A stretch of DNA of 5,042 nucleotides, taken from NCBI GenBank assembly GCA_964455485.1, contig CAYVXT010000016.1, positions 1-5,042 on the forward strand, read 5' to 3'. How positions within the stretch are numbered: the stretch's first letter is position 1; each line of letters opens with the position of its first letter. The position numbers and the translations under genes were made by a program. This DNA is from CAYVXT01 sp964455485. Lineage in GTDB: Bacteria > Patescibacteriota > Minisyncoccia > Phycocordibacterales > WO2-35-19. Shown here one piece after another: positions 1 to 5,042 of the stretch. The notes under the pieces are model-generated. The model was not told the DNA's origin and ran no database searches. It saw nothing but the letters and a program-made list of their open reading frames with translations.

Positions 1-285
1 CAATTCACAAAGGTCTGGATAGAGTGATGCATGCCAATCGATTCGGGGTATAAAAGCAAATGTGTGGACATCACCCATGCATCGACTATTTGGGAAATAT
101 CCTCGATTCTCCATGCGCTTGCGAACAATAGCAACAGACAATTGTTCCTTATATATTAAATCCTGTTCTTCTGCACGCTGAAAATAATAATTTCGCCTTT
201 TTCTGTATTCCCGATGAAGTTCAATGCAGCGAAACTTTCGCCAGATGTCACGAAAAATTGGAATATCTCTAATTATCTTCTTCAA
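1..285 (-). CDS. Probable glycosyltransferase, N-terminal part (runs off left edge)
   Basis: An open frame of 95 codons runs from a TTG at 285-283 to the window edge without a stop, so only the N-terminus is visible. The frame has no ATG near its beginning. The TTG is chosen because AAGG lies 9 bases upstream (295-298), and because the in-frame stop of the preceding flippase is at 316-318. Residues 12-58 are rich in Arg, Lys and Glu and probably helical. From residue 71 comes a conserved-looking block, GDVHTFAFIPRIDWH followed by LYPDLCEL. From memory this resembles the start of the catalytic region in some polysaccharide-locus glycosyltransferases, but the sugar-nucleotide-binding half is outside the window. 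It starts 30 bases after the flippase stop, as expected for an operon member acting in the cytoplasm on the same glycan. That this is a gene is fairly secure; the enzyme class is a tentative inference. Confidence 0.6.
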   Translation of the reverse strand, partial: MKKIIRDIPIFRDIWRKFRCIELHREYRKRRNYYFQRAEEQDLIYKEQLSVAIVRKRMENRGYFPNSRCMGDVHTFAFIPRIDWHASLYPDLCEL

Positions 286-294
286 TAAACAATA

Positions 295-298
295 CCTT
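295..298 (-). promoter_or_regulatory. Ribosome binding site for the partial gene at 285
   Basis: AAGG on the minus strand sits 9 bases upstream of the TTG at 285-283. It is short, but it is the only Shine-Dalgarno-like sequence between the flippase stop and the new frame, and it is what favours this TTG as the start. Confidence 0.35.
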
Positions 299-315
299 AT
301 TCGGTCATTTTCGTA

Positions 316-1290
316 TCAAATCATTAGTGTTGTTTGAATGAGATAAAATAGCCCCATAGCAAAAGCCATACATATAAAGATCCCCAAATACATCTTTTTT
401 AAGGGCACAAAAAACAAAACCTCTTTTTTTATACATATCCATACATATAACATATATACGAAATAGGCCAAAGTCATGGATATTGCGGTAGATAAAATAG
501 GATTCCCCCAAAATCCCAAAATCAGACTGCCACTTAAACCTATAAAGGCACTAACTATACCTGGTGTGATAAGCAATTTTGGTTTATCAAGTGCATAAGC
601 AGTACAACTAAAGCATGCTGACATATGTCTTAAACATTCACCAACAGCAAGTATCATAAATAATGCATAATATTTCTGATATTGTACAGCAACAAATATA
701 AGAATTATCAGTTTTGCACTACCAATGATAAAAGCAGTAAAAAAAATTAAAATTGGCCAATGATTTTTGACGAATTTTTCTATTGATGCACTTTTTACCC
801 CTTTCTGAGTAACTTCGTTCCAAAAAATAGGTTCATATAGTTGAGAAAAAATAGTTTGAAAAAAACCGAAAAGAGCCACAATAATGCTATAAATGACAGA
901 ATATATTCCAACGTTTATAGCTCCTCCATTAAAATTTAATGGTAGGCGAAAACCAGAATTCAATCCCCATAGCGGTATCTGACTCAAAGCAACAGGTAAA
1001 CAAAATTTTCCAACCGTAATAAGACGTTCTTGGTTTTTTATTTGAGATTTATTGCTTTTGGTTATATGAAAAAAAATAAACAGTTGGATTGTTACCGCAG
1101 AAATTCCAATACTCAGCATTTTGCCCATAAGCATCATTTCTGCACTTTTTTCAAAAAATATTAAGAAAAAACAAATTATAAAAAGTGAACTCCAGATTTC
1201 TAAATTCGAAAAAAGAGCTAAGGGCTTCCACTTTTGAGCTAAATTCAATACAAAAGTACCCATTGTAAAAACTGCCAAGAAAAAGAGAAT
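316..1290 (-). pseudogene. Wzx-type polysaccharide flippase, C-terminal fragment after in-frame TGA
   Basis: This frame continues directly, in the same phase, from the flippase N-terminal part across the TGA at 1291-1293. It encodes about 324 further residues and ends at TGA 316-318. It is strongly hydrophobic with many predicted membrane helices and short basic loops, as in the MOP/MATE-superfamily flippases (Wzx, RfbX type) that move undecaprenyl-linked repeat units across the inner membrane. Joined, the two parts give 487 sense-or-stop codons, a normal length for a Wzx. The fragment could in principle start at the TTG at 1276-1278, but no ribosome binding site precedes it and it would begin inside a membrane helix. 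Independent translation is therefore unlikely. Composition is very AT-rich (about 15-35% GC in sampled lines). Flippase assignment rests on topology, length and locus context; no short signature motif is diagnostic. Confidence 0.75.
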
Positions 1291-1293
1291 TCA
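1291..1293 (-). other. In-frame TGA nonsense codon splitting the flippase
   Basis: Codon 163 of the flippase frame is TGA. The frame before it ends ISIWMLISLS and the frame after it reads ILFFLAVFTMGTF in the same phase, a single continuous hydrophobic helix. A one-base substitution explains this (for example GGA Gly or TGG Trp to TGA); no frameshift is needed. TGA also ends the same gene at 316-318 and Trp is encoded by TGG in the neighbours, so a general TGA-to-Trp code is not supported. Confidence 0.85.
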
Positions 1294-1779
1294 TGACAAA
1301 CTTATTAACATCCAAATTGAAATATCATCGCTCACTTTGGGAGAGTGAAAATAACTATAGAGCAGAATAAAATCAATAATTAAGCAAATTTTCATGATTT
1401 TGATGATATATATAATATTCTCTTTACTATTATTATTTTTTAACCATACAAGAAACGATCGATGCACAAAAACCGAAAGTGGCGTAAAAGTTAAGGCGCT
1501 TAAAAGCATTCCCACCGATAAAACATAATTAAATAATCCAATTTGCTTAGGATCAACTAGTTCACTAATCACTCTAATATTTAAAATTTGTGCAAAACCT
1601 ATTCCTATGCGACTAAATAGAAGAATCGATGCTTCTTTGTATGAATTTAATAAAATGAAATTCTTAGAAAAAAAATTACGATAGCGTAGCCACATAGTCA
1701 TATTAAGGGTTCGTCTAAGAATTATTTTTTGGTTTTCGAGGTCTGATGGTGTGTTATAGTTCGCAATTTTATAGATCAC
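1291..1779 (-). pseudogene. Wzx-type polysaccharide flippase, N-terminal fragment (162 codons)
   Basis: This is the 5' part of the flippase, from a GTG at 1777-1779 to the premature TGA. Visible hydrophobic segments lie at about residues 48-71, 81-104, 122-144 and from 153 into the stop. The first begins SILLFSRIGIGFAQILN and is followed by SELVDPKQIGLFNYVLS, a layout typical of the first two helices and loop of Wzx/RfbX proteins. The GTG start overlaps the upstream methyltransferase stop by 11 bases, which would allow translational coupling. ATG codons at 1699-1701 and 1693-1695 are equally possible starts and fit the family better, since residues 1-26 are not hydrophobic. None of these starts has a strong ribosome binding site. 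If the TGA is genuine, the product has about three complete helices and would not function as a flippase. Confidence 0.75.
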
Positions 1780-2605
1780 AACTTGAGTTATGTATAAAAA
1801 GATAGTTTCCTAACTTCCAATTAGGTTGATTATGTGTATTGACATATTCCTCAATCTCGGATTTCGAAATTTCTCTATTTGGATTTTCAACAGAAAAGAC
1901 GCAATAACCAGATTCCCAGAAAATTTCAAATGTTTTAAGAAAATATGGATTACCTTCTCCTGGTAAATGCTCAGAGAGAGTGATCTCAATTAACCAGATT
2001 GGGTAAGGAGTAGATTTCAGTATGTTCCGAGCGCCTTGAAGTGCCTTATACTCTGCACCCTCTACATCTATTTTAATAATTAACTGTTTGCCTTCGAAAC
2101 GGTTACCCAACAAAATATCAAGTGTAGATAAGGATATCGTGGAATGAAAATTTGGAGAAATACCAGCCCATCCTTCGATTAAAGATGCACCTGTCCCGCC
2201 ACCATATAAGGCCATAATTCCAAGCTTATCCGAAACCCCTATGGGGTAAACCTCTATATCATCTACCCAATTATTAATCTTAAGATTAGCATATAGATAA
2301 TGAAGGTTTCCAGCAAACGGTTCAATCGCTAAAGTGTATTTTCCCATCGAACGGGCAAAACAAGTGAAATATCCTATATTCGCGCCTACATCAACAAAAG
2401 TATCGGCGGTTTCGAGATGCTTCTGAATCAAAAGAACTTCATTGAACTCATAATCACCTGTCTGCATATCAGATCGTCCAGAAAAAAAATACCCCCAAGG
2501 AGTTTTCCGAAATTGTCGATGTCTAAATACCCATTCATCACGCGTGTATCGATAAATATCAGCCAATAAAGAACCATCTAAAAATTTCTTGAAATAGTGA
2601 ATCAA
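1769..2605 (-). CDS. FkbM-family SAM-dependent methyltransferase
   Basis: This 278-residue protein carries the hallmarks of the FkbM methyltransferase family (class I, Rossmann-like). Residues 71-80 are VDVGANIGYF, the SAM-binding glycine-rich motif I. IEP at 94-96 is the acidic end of the second strand, with NLHYLYANLKINN after it. TLDILL (161-166) and IKIDVEGAE (177-185) are the family's characteristic C-terminal blocks. Members typically O-methylate sugars or other small hydroxylated acceptors. Here a sugar of the surface glycan, or its nucleotide precursor, is the likely substrate, but the position methylated cannot be read from sequence. The TTG start is well supported: AAGGAG lies 8 bases upstream and the next Met (residue 47) would remove the N-terminal region. 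The gene ends TAA, overlapping the GTG start of the flippase by 11 bases. It appears intact, with no signal peptide, so it is cytoplasmic. Confidence 0.92.
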   Translation of the reverse strand: MIHYFKKFLDGSLLADIYRYTRDEWVFRHRQFRKTPWGYFFSGRSDMQTGDYEFNEVLLIQKHLETADTFVDVGANIGYFTCFARSMGKYTLAIEPFAGNLHYLYANLKINNWVDDIEVYPIGVSDKLGIMALYGGGTGASLIEGWAGISPNFHSTISLSTLDILLGNRFEGKQLIIKIDVEGAEYKALQGARNILKSTPYPIWLIEITLSEHLPGEGNPYFLKTFEIFWESGYCVFSVENPNREISKSEIEEYVNTHNQPNWKLGNYLFIHNSSCDL

Positions 2606-2613
2606 ATATCCCT

Positions 2614-2619
2614 CTCCTT
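2614..2619 (-). promoter_or_regulatory. Strong ribosome binding site fixing the TTG start of the FkbM gene
   Basis: AAGGAG on the minus strand, 8 bases before the TTG at 2603-2605. It is among the best Shine-Dalgarno matches in the window and decides the non-ATG start. Confidence 0.8.
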
Positions 2620-2642
2620 AATAAACCAAAACATCGTTGTAG

Positions 2643-2689
2643 TTCAGATGGAAAGAGGCTTCTCAGGAGTTTGAGTAAGCCATAGATTG
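2643..2689 (-). repeat. 47-bp diverged repeat, copy 1, upstream of the FkbM gene
   Basis: Aligns without gaps to 3684-3730 with 37 of 47 identities, including two 8-base exact blocks (GGAAAGAG and ATAGATTG on the plus strand). It ends 37 bases before the FkbM TTG. Read on the minus strand in the best frame it gives IYGLLKLLRSLFPSE, against IYTLFKLLKILFPSE in copy 2. Several nucleotide differences are synonymous or conservative, as expected of a former coding sequence. Upstream in this copy the frame has stops, so it is a remnant at most. Confidence 0.6.
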
Positions 2690-2714
2690 GGAATCAAAAC
2701 AAAGAATCGTTCTT

Positions 2715-2720
2715 ATTATA
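2715..2720 (-). promoter_or_regulatory. Possible -10 element upstream of the FkbM gene
   Basis: A perfect TATAAT on the minus strand, 109 bases before the FkbM start. The best -35 candidate (TTAGAA, 18-base spacing) matches the consensus at only 3 of 6 positions, and such hexamers occur by chance in AT-rich spacers. It would give FkbM, flippase and the next gene their own promoter after the DUF268 gene. Confidence 0.2.
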
Positions 2721-2810
2721 ATTTCAATCATTCAATCATTCTAACGCCAATATTGCCGCGATATCTCCTATGAAGTTAATGTTTTTGAGCATGGCGTTCT
2801 CACTCAATTA

Positions 2811-3662
2811 CTAACGTTTAGCAAAGGTAAAAATCCCTAAATTATAAGATGCTTCGATCAATCTGGACAGTGTATCGGCTGTTGGCTCAACATCACTGAT
2901 ATTCCCACCTTCACTAACTACAGTCAAACGCCGTAACTCCAAGTCGCTTGATTCGGCCAGACGAATCAAGCGACTTGGGTCGAACACCCGGTTGGCATTG
3001 AATTCCACCCGCTCACGCCCAATGGGCGTTGAAAGGTAAAACAGGCCACCCGGTCTTAGTAACGCCGCCATATTGGAAATACCTTTTGTGTGACCTTGAG
3101 GATCAATTGGATCACCATAACGGCCAAGTCCAAAATGTTCTAACACATGCAGGCATGAAAGGGAATCGCAATATCCTCCTTCTATTGAATTAGCCAGAAC
3201 AATCTTTCGCATCAAATCCGCTTTTTTGAACACCACGCCTGGGATTTGTGTGGTAATGTCGCGTACATCAAACACTTCGATTTCACGAAAACTAGCCACA
3301 TGAGCCACAAAACCATCCACCCTTGAACCGACATCTACATGCTTCTGGGGTTGTGCCTCATTAATCCACCGTGCGACTATCAAATCCTGCCAAAAATATT
3401 CACTCTTAGTGATACCACCCTCTTCATAGCGATCATGCAAGCAGGGCATCCAAGTTAATGCGCCAGTATAATCCTGTCGAAATTTCCACCAATCATATAG
3501 AAAACGTGGTAATCCCTGCAGTGATAACAAAAACCGCTGTGGATCGAAACCTAACTGAGTAGATAGTATCCAATGAATTTTTATAAGTTGCTGCTTAAAC
3601 TTAATGCCATTTCTGTCTTTGCCTAATAAAAGGCGTAAAGTGAACCCCATTGTCGAGACCAA
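2811..3662 (-). CDS. DUF268 family protein, methyltransferase-like
   Basis: This protein of up to 283 residues matches what I know of the DUF268 family, which has a SAM-methyltransferase-like fold and is common in polysaccharide loci. HVDVGSRVDGF (108-118) resembles a methyltransferase motif I, with VDVGSR in place of the usual DxGxG. FDVRDI (131-136) follows the second strand. LHVLEHFGLGRYGD (171-184) is the family's signature block, and LLRPGGLFYLSTPIG (201-215) is a classic class I methyltransferase strand and turn. The acceptor is unknown; a role in modifying a sugar is inferred from context. The start is uncertain: TTG at 3660-3662 gives the longest frame and ATG at 3648-3650 removes four residues; neither has a clear ribosome binding site. 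It ends TAG. GC is about 44% (hand count of 2821-3660), clearly above its neighbours, suggesting a separate origin. A perfect palindrome lies at codons 229-242. Confidence 0.85.
   Translation of the reverse strand: MVSTMGFTLRLLLGKDRNGIKFKQQLIKIHWILSTQLGFDPQRFLLSLQGLPRFLYDWWKFRQDYTGALTWMPCLHDRYEEGGITKSEYFWQDLIVARWINEAQPQKHVDVGSRVDGFVAHVASFREIEVFDVRDITTQIPGVVFKKADLMRKIVLANSIEGGYCDSLSCLHVLEHFGLGRYGDPIDPQGHTKGISNMAALLRPGGLFYLSTPIGRERVEFNANRVFDPSRLIRLAESSDLELRRLTVVSEGGNISDVEPTADTLSRLIEASYNLGIFTFAKR
2939..2978. repeat. Perfect 17-bp inverted repeat, 6-base spacer, inside the DUF268 gene
   Basis: Arms at 2939-2955 (CCAAGTCGCTTGATTCG) and 2962-2978 (its exact reverse complement) flank the spacer GCCAGA. 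The pairing could extend one further base as a T-G wobble (2938 with 2979). The element stays in frame and encodes PSRLIRLAESSDL (residues 229-241), so the coding sequence is intact. No T-run follows on either strand, so it does not look like an intrinsic terminator. Confidence 0.95.
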
Positions 3663-3683
3663 TGCTAGCTAATTTTGTTATGT

Positions 3684-3730
3684 TTCGGACGGAAAGAGAA
3701 TTTTGAGCAGTTTGAATAAGGTATAGATTG
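3684..3730 (-). repeat. 47-bp diverged repeat, copy 2, upstream of the DUF268 gene
   Basis: Partner of 2643-2689, in the same orientation. It ends 21 bases before the TTG of the DUF268 gene. In the minus-strand frame that matches copy 1 it reads IYTLFKLLKILFPSET and then TAA (3678-3680), like the C-terminus of a lost protein ending just before the next start. The frame is closed by a TGA about 20 codons upstream, so nothing longer is open. Confidence 0.6.
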
Positions 3731-3808
3731 AGACACAACCCGAAGAGGAGTCCTGATGGAGTCAAAAAGAATATCTCAGCCCTAAGGAAAGATGTTGATA
3801 ATCCGTCA

Positions 3809-3970
3809 TCACCTGATTTGTAATGGTTCAAAACAAATGACACAACCATAAACTCCCAGAACCATGCTTTGAACCGGGCATGAAAACACCAGTATCAACT
3901 TGGCCTTAACTGCTCGAACACCTACGGGGTAAAAAAGCGAAAACTGGCTTGGAATGCAAGTTTCTTTCAT
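3809..3970 (-). CDS. Doubtful small ORF, 53 aa, hydrophobic
   Basis: ATG at 3968-3970, preceded by GAGG at a 6-base spacing, opens a 53-codon frame ending TGA at 3809-3811. It starts MKETCIPSQFSLFYPVGVRA, has a hydrophobic centre (LILVFSCPVQSMVLGVYGCV) and four cysteines. I recognise no domain. It lies in the spacer that also carries the 47-bp repeat, so it may be a chance frame or part of a dispersed element. It is listed because the ribosome binding site spacing is right and nothing else explains the stretch. Confidence 0.2.
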   Translation of the reverse strand: MKETCIPSQFSLFYPVGVRAVKAKLILVFSCPVQSMVLGVYGCVICFEPLQIR

Positions 3971-3975
3971 TCATA

Positions 3976-3998
3976 ACCTCGCAGCGGAGCGCCGAGGT
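3976..3998. repeat. Small GC-rich hairpin in the spacer
   Basis: ACCTCG at 3976-3981 pairs with CGAGGT at 3993-3998 around an 11-base loop containing GCGGAGCGC, which can itself fold with a 3-base stem. It lies about 50 bases past the GT2 stop. No T-run follows on the minus strand, so it is not a standard terminator; it may be part of a repeat element. Confidence 0.3.
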
Positions 3999-4045
3999 CA
4001 AATGCTTTGAATCAGTACAACAGTTTGGAGTTATAGACTCCCTTC

Positions 4046-5017
4046 CTAAAATTGCCATTTCTTGATAGGAAGAACCCACTTTATTAATTTTTTCAAAATT
4101 TGCTTCAATTTTGCCCAAATAGAAAAAATATTTAAAGGATCAAAATAAGCACAAGACATGTGATGCGTCATTCTATATTTTAGAATTTTTTTTCGAACTC
4201 TTTTTAGATCTTTACTTTCCAATATATCTATTATTTTTCCCTTACCGTCTTTAAAATTATGCGTCATTTTTTCTGTTAAGATATCACGTTTGTATCGAGA
4301 AAGTTCAGCCATATAACATCTTGCCGAATGCTCTAGGTAATCAGCAGAATTTACAGTGATAGAATTGGTATGCACCCTCCCAAAACTTGAAACTCTTGGT
4401 ACAAAATGAGACAAATACCCATTAGAATTAAAATTGAAACAAAATTTCAATAACTGATCATAATCAACGGCAATGCTACCATCAGGGTAACACTGTCTAA
4501 ATACTGGAGCTCTGACACAATAAGTCAATTCATTGAACAAGAATCCTGTTGCTAACCATAAAAAGAAAAATTCCTGTTTTGATGGTAAAGGGTGGTTTAT
4601 ATATTCTTTAAGATGAATAGAACCAAGTCTTCCATCCTCATATTTTATTTGAGGTAATGCGTGTACTAATGAAATTTCCCTATCTCCATCAAGAATTTCT
4701 GCACAAGTCTCAAACCATTTATGATCAAGGTATCCGTCTGAGATACCTGTTAGCATGATATATTCGCCGCGAGCCATTTTCAAAGCCTTAAGAAAACCCT
4801 CGGGGGCACTATTATCCGGCTCAGAAATCCAGTAAAGACGTTTTTCGTTGGCATAATCATTCAAAACATCAAGAGTATTATCAGTAGAAGCGCCATCAAC
4901 GAGAACAACTTCAAAATTTAAAAAAGTTTGTTCAAATATAGAATCCAAGGTTTCACGTAAAAATCGACCACCATTCTTAACTGATGTAAATACTGATATT
5001 TTGGGTAGTCTCTCCAT
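4046..5017 (-). CDS. GT2-family glycosyltransferase
   Basis: This 323-residue protein is a family 2 (GT-A fold) glycosyltransferase that would transfer a sugar from a nucleotide donor to the growing lipid-linked glycan at the cytoplasmic face of the membrane. Residues 7-16 (ISVFTSVKNG) are the first strand and loop. VVLVDGASTDNT (37-48) is the hallmark nucleotide-binding block. ARGEYIMLTGISDGYLD (82-98) carries the metal-binding region with SDG where many members have DxD or SDD. VDYDQLLKF (184-192) corresponds to the acidic catalytic-base region. There are no membrane helices; the C-terminus (302-323) is Lys- and Trp-rich and amphipathic, which may aid membrane attachment. The ATG start has AAGGAAG 6 bases upstream. 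It ends TAG and is followed by a 383-base spacer, so coupling with the downstream genes is uncertain. Donor and linkage cannot be deduced. Confidence 0.92.
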   Translation of the reverse strand: MERLPKISVFTSVKNGGRFLRETLDSIFEQTFLNFEVVLVDGASTDNTLDVLNDYANEKRLYWISEPDNSAPEGFLKALKMARGEYIMLTGISDGYLDHKWFETCAEILDGDREISLVHALPQIKYEDGRLGSIHLKEYINHPLPSKQEFFFLWLATGFLFNELTYCVRAPVFRQCYPDGSIAVDYDQLLKFCFNFNSNGYLSHFVPRVSSFGRVHTNSITVNSADYLEHSARCYMAELSRYKRDILTEKMTHNFKDGKGKIIDILESKDLKRVRKKILKYRMTHHMSCAYFDPLNIFSIWAKLKQILKKLIKWVLPIKKWQF

Positions 5018-5023
5018 AGTTAA

Positions 5024-5030
5024 CTTCCTT
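5024..5030 (-). promoter_or_regulatory. Ribosome binding site of the GT2 gene
   Basis: AAGGAAG on the minus strand, 6 bases upstream of the ATG at 5015-5017. It supports this ATG as the true start; only 12 more bases of upstream sequence are in the window, so no promoter can be judged. Confidence 0.75.
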
Positions 5031-5042
5031 TACAAAAACGAA

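Larger units (their letters stand above)
3663..4045. other. 383-base spacer with no convincing gene; remnant and repeat material
   Basis: This gap between the GT2 and DUF268 genes breaks the otherwise tight packing. Its middle is noticeably more GC-rich (45% in 3841-3900) than the flanking GT2 gene. It holds the second copy of the 47-bp repeat (3684-3730), a small hairpin (3976-3998) and a 53-codon minus-strand frame (3809-3970) of doubtful status. A second short minus-strand frame, 3601-3849, overlaps the start of the DUF268 gene and matches no family I recognise. I see no tRNA, terminator with a T-run, or transposase motif. A degraded gene or an intergenic repeat element is the best explanation. 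Confidence 0.6.

Noticed and set aside
26..83. GATGCATG and CATGCATC inverted pair
   Set aside because: Eight bases with a 42-base gap inside a coding region; each half is nearly self-palindromic, so the pairing is not informative.
305..511. Minus-strand open frame of 68 codons
   Set aside because: It lies entirely within the flippase C-terminal part in another frame and shows no recognisable domain; a shadow frame.
2723..2740. Tandem TTCAATCA x2 in the spacer
   Set aside because: Two 8-base units in AT-rich DNA are expected by chance; there is no array and no CRISPR-like spacing.
2736..2792. Minus-strand 18-codon frame beginning MLKNINFIGDIAAILALE
   Set aside because: Too short, with only a weak upstream purine stretch. 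It is in frame with the copy 1 repeat but separated from it by three stops, so it may be part of the same remnant but cannot be called a gene.
3601..3849. Minus-strand open frame of 82 codons across the start of the DUF268 gene
   Set aside because: Its last 62 bases run through the DUF268 coding sequence out of frame. When the two 47-bp repeat copies are compared, this frame is less conserved than the alternative and has a stop in copy 1.
4027..4041. GGAGT-TATAG-ACTCC hairpin just after the GT2 stop, considered as a terminator
   Set aside because: The stem is only 5 bp and no T-run follows on the minus strand.
3906..4118. Minus-strand open frame of 70 codons at the end of the GT2 gene
   Set aside because: A third of it is the GT2 3' end read out of frame and the rest is spacer; no ribosome binding site or domain.
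4736..4741. SDG in place of DxD in the GT2 protein, considered as an inactivating change
   Set aside because: The surrounding SDGYLD block looks like the normal form in a GT2 subfamily found in polysaccharide loci (from memory), and the rest of the catalytic regions is intact.

Overview
The window is a stretch of a bacterial surface-polysaccharide (O-antigen, capsule or exopolysaccharide) locus. Every gene I can support lies on the minus strand. The mix of a GT2 glycosyltransferase, two methyltransferase-type enzymes, a Wzx-like flippase and the start of another probable glycosyltransferase is typical of such loci. Low GC, frequent TTG/GTG starts and mosaic composition point to a Gram-negative bacterium with a laterally assembled cluster; the sequence does not fix the taxon.

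In transcription order (right to left): a GT2 glycosyltransferase (4046-5017) with a good ribosome binding site; a 383-base spacer without a convincing gene (3663-4045); a DUF268 methyltransferase-like protein (2811-3662); a 205-base spacer (2606-2810); an FkbM-family methyltransferase (1769-2605) with a TTG start and a strong Shine-Dalgarno sequence; a Wzx-type flippase (1779 down to 316) split by one in-frame TGA at 1291-1293; and the first 95 codons of a probable glycosyltransferase that runs off the left edge (1-285). FkbM, flippase and the last gene are packed tightly (11-base overlap, then a 30-base gap) and look like one operon.

The gene set implies assembly of a sugar repeat unit by glycosyltransferases, decoration of sugars by O-methylation, and export of the lipid-linked unit by the flippase. 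The flippase stop codon would break export from this locus unless it is suppressed, recoded, complemented elsewhere, or a sequencing error.

Three things stand out beyond the gene list: the flippase nonsense codon; a perfect 17-bp inverted repeat with a 6-base spacer inside the DUF268 gene; and a diverged 47-bp repeat (37/47 identical) just upstream of both methyltransferase genes, whose differences look like those of a protein-coding sequence. The DUF268 gene and its upstream spacer are also more GC-rich (about 44% over 2821-3660 by hand count) than the neighbours. I see a patchwork locus with remnants, not clear evidence of a new system.
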